A DNA stretch of 64,000 bases, taken from contig JAURVB010013507.1 in assembly GCA_033002965.1 (NCBI GenBank), positions 1 to 64,000 of the forward strand, written 5' to 3'. Numbering within the stretch: the stretch's first letter is position 1; the number at the start of each line of letters is the position of its first letter. The translations under genes were made by a program, and so were the position numbers. The stretch comes from Piper betle (Eukaryota > Streptophyta > Magnoliopsida > Piperales > Piperaceae). Of this stretch, positions 57,002 to 64,000 are shown piece by piece. The notes beneath the pieces are model-generated. The model was not told the DNA's origin. It saw only the letters and a list, made by a program, of their open reading frames with translations, and made no database searches.

Positions 57002-60000
57002 TGTAACACCCCAAATCCGGTCCACACTCGTGAACCGAACCGGCATGTTACAGGCCCCGGTTAGGTCGGCTAACCCGAACCTAACTCATGCGGATCCAAT
57101 CTCGGCGTCTTAAGATGAAGATACGACTCGCAATGCATTGATGAATATACAACCCTAACGTGGTACTACATGAATGACATGCAATTCAAGCACACACCAA
57201 TACCATTACGATTAAACTCAATAAAAATTCTAAAATAAAACGGACAGAATTTCCCCTAAAAGTGCAATTAGGATCCACCCTGTCAAAACAATACATACCA
57301 ATATATATGCATATATCAATAATTTTAATCACACATAATCTAATATACTGTATATTCATTATAGAACTTGGGCCATACTTCTGCTGCGCACTCTGATCAC
57401 ATCTCACCTCTTATCATCATATCTTAGCTTTTCATCATGTCATAACATTATCTCATTGCGTTTAATCATATCCTATCATGTCTTAGTATTTCACATCATT
57501 CACAATATGATAGCATCATCAATAAAATATAAACACTCAATCGACTAACATGTGTGCAAGTGACAACAATGCTCCTCCGTCCAAGCTGGCTCCTTCAACT
57601 CGTGATTATTACCTACATATAGTATAAAAACACGTCAGTAACAAGTGTTACTGGTCCGGAAAATAAAATAACTATAACAAGCTGGCTATGAGAGCAAACT
57701 CTCATATGAAAGAAAACATCATACTCCACGTGAACACTCTGAAGGGCACTACTGAGGAGCCACTGGGCTGCAGACCCGGTAGCATCCCGAACTTACTGAT
57801 CTGCTGCTGGTACTGTGCTACTCTCAGCACTTCTTTTTCAGTACTTCTCGTGAAACTTTATCCTAAGCCCTCTCCTTACCTCCATATTTCTCCTGGCCTT
57901 GAGCACGAAGGCCGAGTACTCTCAGGCAGTCGCCTTTAGTACCCTTTGAACCACAAGTCCGGACATGCGCTGTACTAAACAGTACCCGTAAACCTCCACG
58001 TTCTCCGGGTGTGAGGAACTCAAACGCGGAGTTGTCAGGATCCCTCGGGAATGGAACAGTCCGCTGGCACTAATCCAGAGCCCGCTTTGACTGTCACGGC
58101 ATCCTCTGCATGGTACGTGCAGTCGATTTCTCCATCTCTCGTCTCACAGAAACACGAAAACTATATATATATATAGGCTTGGGTAGGGAGTTACATAATA
58201 GGCCCGAAGGCAACTTTTGGTGGATCTTGTTTTCGAAATCAACCTCGAGGGATCTCATCCTCGAGGGGTTATTAATCCGGAAAATGTTCGATTAAATGGC
58301 CCGAGTTAAGTGGGATCCGATAAAACGCCACTTAACCCGTCCTGCAGACAATAAATTAAACATACAATAGAAAAGATTAAAACAGAGACGAGTCCTAAAC
58401 GGACCTGGTAGAAGCTCCAACGTGTCATCGCGCCTAGGCGGCGAGCTCCTACTTCGTACCTACACATCAAAACTAAATACTAACGCCCGCTAACTAAATG
58501 ATGCATCAAACACAATGAACATCAATCACAATTCAATCATCAACATCCAGCAACAGTTAAATAATCATAAATTTAAATAATTCTAACTCATCCTAGTCAT
58601 ACCAATTTTATTGTGTTTTTCAAAGTTACGTCCTGATCACTTATCATGCTGAGACTCCTACCTCATTAGATCGCTGAACCTTCATTCACACTTAATCTCA
58701 TTATGTAACTTATCATTTCATCCCTAATTAGTCATTAATCACATCATGTAACTTATCACTATCAATCACATCAATAAATCAACCCTAGCATGTTGTGCTA
58801 ACAATCATCAGACTTTAACTTATAAATTCGGAGGTAATTATACCTCATGTCGTCGGCAATCGGCGACGGCTAGGGTTCCGTCGCACGTCTCGAAGCTCAA
58901 ATTCGGCGCTCATCGGCGTCCGAAGCTCGATCGGGCTCGACTGGGTGAGCCCCGCGGAAGATCCGGTGAATTCCAGTGAATTCCGGAAATTCCGGTTTTT
59001 CGGTGGTTTTCCGGCAGCTGCTGGCGGTTTTCCGGCGGCTTCCGGTGGTTTTCCGGCGACAATCGCCGGCGGCGTCTACTGGTCGGAAAGGGGTCGTGTT
59101 GGGTACCCTCGGAACCGGCTCGGCGAGCCCGACTCATCTACGAGGTCGACGCGGCCAACGGAGGTGGCGGCTCGCCGGAAAATGGCTAAAACAGAGGCCG
59201 GCGGCGATGGGTCGCTAGATCCGGCCGGCCATGGGCGGCGATGGCCTCCGCTCCGGTCGGGGAAGGCCGCTAGGTGGTCGAAGGTGCTCGAGGCGACCAC
59301 TCGATCGACGGCGGCGACGGTCGCCGGCGGCGGAATCGGCGACGCGACCGAAATGTAGTCGCGGCGCTAGGCGTGGCGATTCCGGCGTCGCGGCGGCCTG
59401 GCAGCGGCCGGGGCTGGTCGGGGCGGCACGGCGACGCCGTGGCGGGGCTAGGCAGGGTCGATCGGCGACCGGGTGGCGGCGGCAACGGCGGCGGCGACGA
59501 CGCACAGTGGCGGCGTCGCGGTAAGGGTCGGGGAAGAAGGTATGGGGGAGAATAAGACTCGATGGCAAACTCGTAAATATTACTTGACTCGTCTCCGACT
59601 CGAGTCAAGTATAATAACTAAGTCGTATTAAATCCTAAAAAATTCATAAAAATTGGGAAAAATCCCGTAAAATCAAACAAATACCAAACATCATAATGAT
59701 ATGCTCTAGAACTATCAACCCACCCAAAATGCCCGTAACGCGTCCTAACGCGATAAACGGCCTAAAACTAATTCTACGATCCATTATATATAAAAATAAT
59801 AAAAAAATGACTGGCATACTCTCATATATCTGATAACTCATTCTGTTCTGCTGTGTTCATGACGTTATCATCATATACTTGGGTACGCATGACCCTCATA
59901 GCTCATACACGTGACTGGCATCGGCTCGGTACACGTGTCCTGAAACTGACTCAACTCGAAAAAATAACGGTCGACCCGACCGGTTCTAAATATAAAACCC

Positions 60001-60023
60001 TAACTCGAATCGTGGGTTTTACA
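57002..60023 (+). repeat. 3-kb solo LTR, copy 2
   Basis: Same termini as copy 1 and a perfect 5-bp duplication GTTCT (56,997-57,001 and 60,024-60,028). It lies in the internal region of the gypsy element. The middle (about 57,575-58,440) is nearly identical to copy 1 (52,285-53,145), whereas the first 500 bases are clearly diverged. It has the same GC-rich island (about 58,850-59,550). Confidence 0.9.
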
Positions 60024-60028
60024 GTTCT

Positions 60029-60141
60029 CTTGCTCTTCTCTTTATTTTTCTAGCATGGAGGACAATATTTAGTTTAAGTTTGGGGGGATGCCTTAATTTT
60101 GTGCATATTGTTCAAGCTCGACTCATGTTTAGATTTAGAGA

Positions 60142-60176
<35 letters not shown>

Positions 60177-62056
60177 TAGTTTAGTGTAAAAATTTTATTA
60201 TGCAACAATATATCAGTCTCTTGGTTCAATGATAGATACATGTGAATTAGTCTTACCTTTCTTGAGAAAACTTGACTAATTGATATGAGGGATGAACTGA
60301 GTAAAAGATTGCATTCGAGAGTTGGTTCTCTACCTTTTATTATTTTCACAATCCTTTGGTTTAGATGATTTCAATAAATGTTTTGCAATAAGGATTGTAT
60401 ATGATGGTCATGACTTTTAGAATTTGCTCTAGCGACTTTTGAAGCGAAAAATTTGGCTTGCCATATAGATGGAAAATGATATAAGCATTTCTTTTTGGTG
60501 AGTCTGGACCTTTCTTCAACCCTCCCTAATATGAATTATCCTCTGCATATAATTTTATGGCCTTTATTATACGTGTTTGTTTGATTACCCTTATTTTAGC
60601 CTTGTCCTTTTTATTGAAAAATATATCTTTCTACTTGAATCCTAGCACCCTAGTGTTTTGAATTCGTTATAAATTCTAACAGGGATGAAACTTTGAGTAA
60701 TATGGAGGGAAGGCATTGCTTTTCATAGAGTGGTGATTGAAAAGATAGTGTGGACTTTCTTGACACTTTGCTTTGTAAAAAAGAAGAAAAAAAGAAGAAG
60801 AAAAACAAAGAGAAAAAAAAAAGAAATTGGTGGGGGGAAGATGAGGCAATGATCCTCCACTAGTAAACACAAGATGAGGCAATAATCTTCCACTGGATTG
60901 AAATAAAAGAAAACAAAAAAAAGCAGCAGGTAGTCAATGGAAAATCAAAGCAAAGTTAGTTCTTATATTAGGTCAACTTGATACTACATTTAAGGAAGTT
61001 TGTGTCATATTACTTGGGGATTTGTTGCATGTGTATGTTAGGATTTAGAAAGGATTTTTAATGCTAGTGTGAGATCCCTCAACTTAGTCCCACATCTAAT
61101 ACCTACTGGGAGAAGATCCTGTTTATAAGTGGGAATGGACTATAGATCTTTAACTTCTGGGGTACCCATTTTAAAGAGATGACTTAGCCCATTATGTTGC
61201 ACTTTGGGCTGGGTCGTTACAAATGGTATCAGAGCCGACCTGGTTCCGTGTTAGATGGTGGGATGGACTAGGGACGTTGGCTCGGCTGCCGGTCATGGGC
61301 CGAAAAGGTCGTGGCTAGGGCTAGCAACGGGCCAAGACTAGAAACGTTGGCTAGGCTGCCGGTCACGGGCCAGAAAGGACGTGGGCTGGGGCTAGGAACG
61401 GGCCAAGAATAGGCATTTCGGGGACGAAATTTCCTAAGGTGGGTGGATTGTGAGATCCCTCAACTTAGTCCCACATCTAATACCTACTGGGAGAAGATCT
61501 TGTTTATAAGTGGGAATGGACTATAGATCTTTAACTTTCGGGGTGTTTATAAGTGGGAATGGACTATAGATCTTTAACTTTCGGGGTACCCATTTTAAAG
61601 AAATGACTTAGTCCATTACGTTGCACTTTGGGCTGGGTCGTTACAGCTAGGGTGCATATTAGCCTCTAATTTTTATCTTGTTTATCCTATTTTTGGTCCC
61701 TAGCCCTGGGCCTCGTTACAACCTATAAAGACCTATTGATTCCATTGAATTGGCATTGCCTACATTAGTGGAGATGAGAGCGAAAGGTGAACATATTTAA
61801 GCATGTGTTTGATTGTATTCTCTTGGTTGCGGATGAGAATGATAAGCCAATGGACTATCACACACACACAGAGAGCTTTCTTTTGAATGTGATTGATGAA
61901 AGGGAATTTTTGATTCGATTGACATCTTGTTGTCTCTTGAGGGTTTGATTGACAATCATATGAGAACATAATGGGGATTAAAATATTTTTGTGTAGTAAA
62001 ATTTTATTTTTTATGATATTTTGCTCGGGACATGCAAAAGTTTAAGTGTGGGGGTG
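60029..62056 (+). other. 3' non-coding region of the gypsy element
   Basis: Besides the nested TRIM it holds a TA microsatellite (60,145-60,173), A/G-rich stretches (60,778-60,830), and the polypurine tract at 62,043-62,056. No reading frame is supported. Confidence 0.75.
61068..61645 (+). mobile_element. TRIM family 1, copy 2
   Basis: It starts TGTGAGATCCCTCAACTTAG, has a TGGTATCAGAGCC primer site near 61,216, and ends GGTCGTTACA. The target duplication is GCTAG (61,063-61,067 and 61,646-61,650). The 3' LTR contains an internal direct duplication of about 45 bases around TGTTTATAAGTGGGAATGG (61,500-61,590) that the 5' LTR lacks. Confidence 0.93.
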
Positions 62057-63244
62057 TGTTAAGTGTTTAAAATATACAATATTTACTCAGGTTTTTTATA
62101 TGATTTTGCACTTTCCGGGTATAAATATTATTAATTAAGTGATATTTTTCATTATATTCTACTTAATTAATATTTTATGAGATATGCTTAATTTTGAAGT
62201 TTTAATGCAGAAAAAGATAAAACAAATTAAGCTTAGGATTTGTTGGTTAGAGCATTGGACCCCACCCATTGATGGCTACAATTTTGATGATGACAAAGCT
62301 CCATGTGGATGGCTATACATAACTTTGACACCGTTGTCAGGGAATTAGAAACTTCATCGGACATCATAATCAATTAGTCCACATCGAATTTTAGAATCCC
62401 TCCTCGAATTCTTGTATCTCTTGGTCACCTTCTCTTTTATATAAATGGGGGGTCATTTGTTGTTGAGCGTATCTTATCTCTTAGCTTTAGAGTTTAGTGG
62501 AAGAAATAGTTTAGTTTTTGCAATTCCTTTTCTTTTAATAATAAAAACTAGTTTGTTCTTTATATTATTTTCTATTTTCATTATAGAGTATTCCTTTCTT
62601 TCGTTCTAGAGAAAAATGGAACTTAATATGGTTTAATTTGATTTATATCAGCTTCTTACTCTTTTATTCAATCGGATTGTTTGAATTATTATGTTCTTAA
62701 TACTAAGAATAGATTGATCGCTTATTTCTTAGATCATGAGATTTAATTAGATTTTGGGAGAAATTAATTAGATTAGTCATTGACAATTTATCATACGACG
62801 AGTCTTTTGACTTGTTTCTCGTTGTGGTCGGGAGATGCACAATACCGTATGCGATTGTAAGGCAAATCTTAATGCATTATTTTTTGATTAATCAATTATC
62901 ACCGAGAGGTAGAAATTGAGGCAAAATAAAGAAGCATGAAAGAGCAGGAGCCACCATGTCATATAATTATCCTAGATCGACAATTCGAGGGAATAAAAGA
63001 TAAGGGGAAGATTTGATGAAGATTAAATTCATATTAAGGGAAATTCGACTCGAGAAGGAGTTTTATCATTTTAACTTCTCCTTTTATTTAAACTAATTAT
63101 TTAGATTTATTTAAGTCAATTATTTTTGTTTTGCTCTTAATTTTATTTTCTTTAATTAATTTAAGGAAATTCATCTCTTTGTGGGAATGATACTCGAATT
63201 TATCATTATATTACTTGTTTCGACCGTGTGTACTTGTTTCAACC
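62057..63244 (+). repeat. 3' LTR of the gypsy element, truncated at its end
   Basis: It follows the 5' LTR up to TTTCGACCGTGTGTACTT. It then has a second GTTTCAACCG, a near-repeat of the GTTTCGACCG found 19 bases earlier, and breaks into the tRNA-like sequence. The final ACATGATATTGAAATTATTC part is missing. Confidence 0.85.
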
Positions 63245-63319
63245 GTTGTTGTAGTATAGTGGTAAGTATTCCCGCTTGTCACGCAAGTGATCCGAGTTCG
63301 ATCCTCGGCAATGGCACCA
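63245..63319 (+). tRNA. Full-length tRNA-Asp(GTC)-like sequence with CCA, retro-captured
   Basis: A 72-base tRNA-like body (63,245-63,316) is followed by CCA (63,317-63,319). The anticodon is GTC in the loop TTGTCAC, the T-arm pairs perfectly (CCGAG/CTCGG), and the A and B boxes (TAGTATAGTGG, GTTCGATCC) are intact. The anticodon stem has two mismatches and the acceptor stem has three GT pairs. Nuclear tRNA genes do not encode CCA, and the sequence ends where the inverted LTR's primer-binding site begins. It is therefore best read as the complement of a retrotransposon primer copied in full, not as a normal tRNA gene. Confidence 0.8.
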
Positions 63320-63326
63320 AAAAACT

Positions 63327-64000
63327 TGTTCAAATAATTTCAATATCATGTAAGTATACACGGCCGAAACAAGTAGTATAATGATAAATTCAAATATCGT
63401 CTCACAGGGAGATGAATTTCTTATAATTAATTAAAATGAAATTAAGTGCAAAAAAATAATCGACTTAACTAAATTTAAATAATTATTTAAATTAAAGGAG
63501 AAGATCAAATGATAAAACTCGTTCTAGAGTAAAATTTCCCTTAAAATGAATATAATCATCACCATATCTTATTCTTATCTTTTATTCCCTTGGATTGTCG
63601 ATCTAGGATAATTATATGACATGGTGGCTCCCGCTCCTTTATGCATCTATTATTTTGCCTTAATTTCTACCTCCCGGTGATAATTGATTAATCAACAAAA
63701 CAATGCATTAAGATTTGCCTTACAATCGTATACGGTATTGTGCATCTCCCGACCACAATGATAAACAACTCAAAAGACTCGTCGTATGATGAATTATCAA
63801 TGACTAATCTAATTAAATTTTTTGAAATCTAATTAAATCTCATGATCTAAGAAATAGGCGATCAATATATTCTTACCATTAAGAACATAATAATTCAAAC
63901 AATCAAATTGAATAAGAGAGTAAGAAGCTGATATGAATCAAATTAAACCATATTAAGTTATATTCTTCTATAGAACGAAAGAAAGGATTACTCCATAATA
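63327..64000 (-). repeat. Inverted LTR of the same gypsy family, runs off the window
   Basis: On the minus strand it ends ATTTGAACA at 63,327 and matches the 5' LTR backwards (TGTATACTTACATGATATTG, CTGTGAGACGATATTTG). It is head-to-head with the 3' LTR at 62,057-63,244, so the two form a large palindrome with the tRNA-like sequence in the loop. Confidence 0.88.

Larger units (their letters stand above)
51052..63244 (+). mobile_element. Ty3/gypsy-type, gag-only retrotransposon with nested inserts
   Basis: The 5' LTR (51,052-55,258) starts TGTTAAGTGTTTAAAATA and ends TTCGAACA. The 3' LTR (62,057-63,244) starts identically but lacks the last 30 or so bases. Removing two nested 3-kb solo LTRs and one TRIM leaves an element of about 5.6 kb with gag and no pol. 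The 3' non-coding part contains AAGTTTGGGGGG (60,076) and a purine tract (AAGTGTGGGGGTG) before the 3' LTR, typical of Athila/Tat-like elements. Such elements depend on enzymes from relatives. Confidence 0.85.

Noticed and set aside
63245..63319. Ordinary nuclear tRNA-Asp gene
   Set aside because: The encoded CCA, two anticodon-stem mismatches and exact placement at an LTR primer-binding site argue for retro-capture.

Overview
The window is nuclear DNA of a flowering plant, probably a eudicot, though the species cannot be named from this sequence. It is AT-rich and intron-bearing. It holds one clearly intact host gene, a 14-exon calreticulin of the CRT1/CRT2 type, and most of the rest is repeats and broken gene copies. 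No prokaryotic signature (operons, ribosome binding sites) is present.

Region 1 (about 0.5-19.6 kb) is a tandem duplication. Unit A (about 540-16,430) and unit B (about 16,430-19,560) each carry an F-box gene fragment on the plus strand and a two-exon plant defensin gene on the minus strand. Unit A was later split twice. A Ty1/copia element (842-6116, 5-bp target duplication ATGCT) landed inside the F-box reading frame, and that element carries a nested TRIM. An endogenous pararetrovirus of the family Caulimoviridae (about 7423-15,412) landed in a TA microsatellite. Unit B has neither insert, so it serves as the empty-site reference for both. The two defensin copies have different defects: a premature stop in A, a lost splice donor in B.

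Region 2 (19.6-32.6 kb) has a truncated SABATH methyltransferase pseudogene, a Sec14-like lipid-transfer pseudo-exon, a second TRIM family with a hAT-type MITE inside its 3' LTR, and several pieces of the plastid gene ycf2 transferred to the nucleus. Region 3 (32.6-37.05 kb) is the calreticulin gene and its promoter. Its HDEL retention signal is split by the last intron.

Region 4 (38.3-42.9 kb) is a decayed Mutator-like element with long inverted ends and a 9-bp target duplication, holding a second copy of TRIM family 2 and a GC-rich foldback MITE. The stretch 42.9-49.1 kb shows no gene I can support.

Region 5 (49.1-64 kb) is nested Ty3/gypsy material. A gag-only gypsy element (51,052-63,244) contains two 3-kb solo LTRs of another family, one in its 5' LTR and one in its internal region, and a second copy of TRIM family 1. 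The right end of the window is the most unusual place: a full-length tRNA-Asp(GTC)-like sequence, followed by CCA, sits between two inverted LTRs of the same family. This looks like a reverse-transcription product in which the whole tRNA primer was copied.
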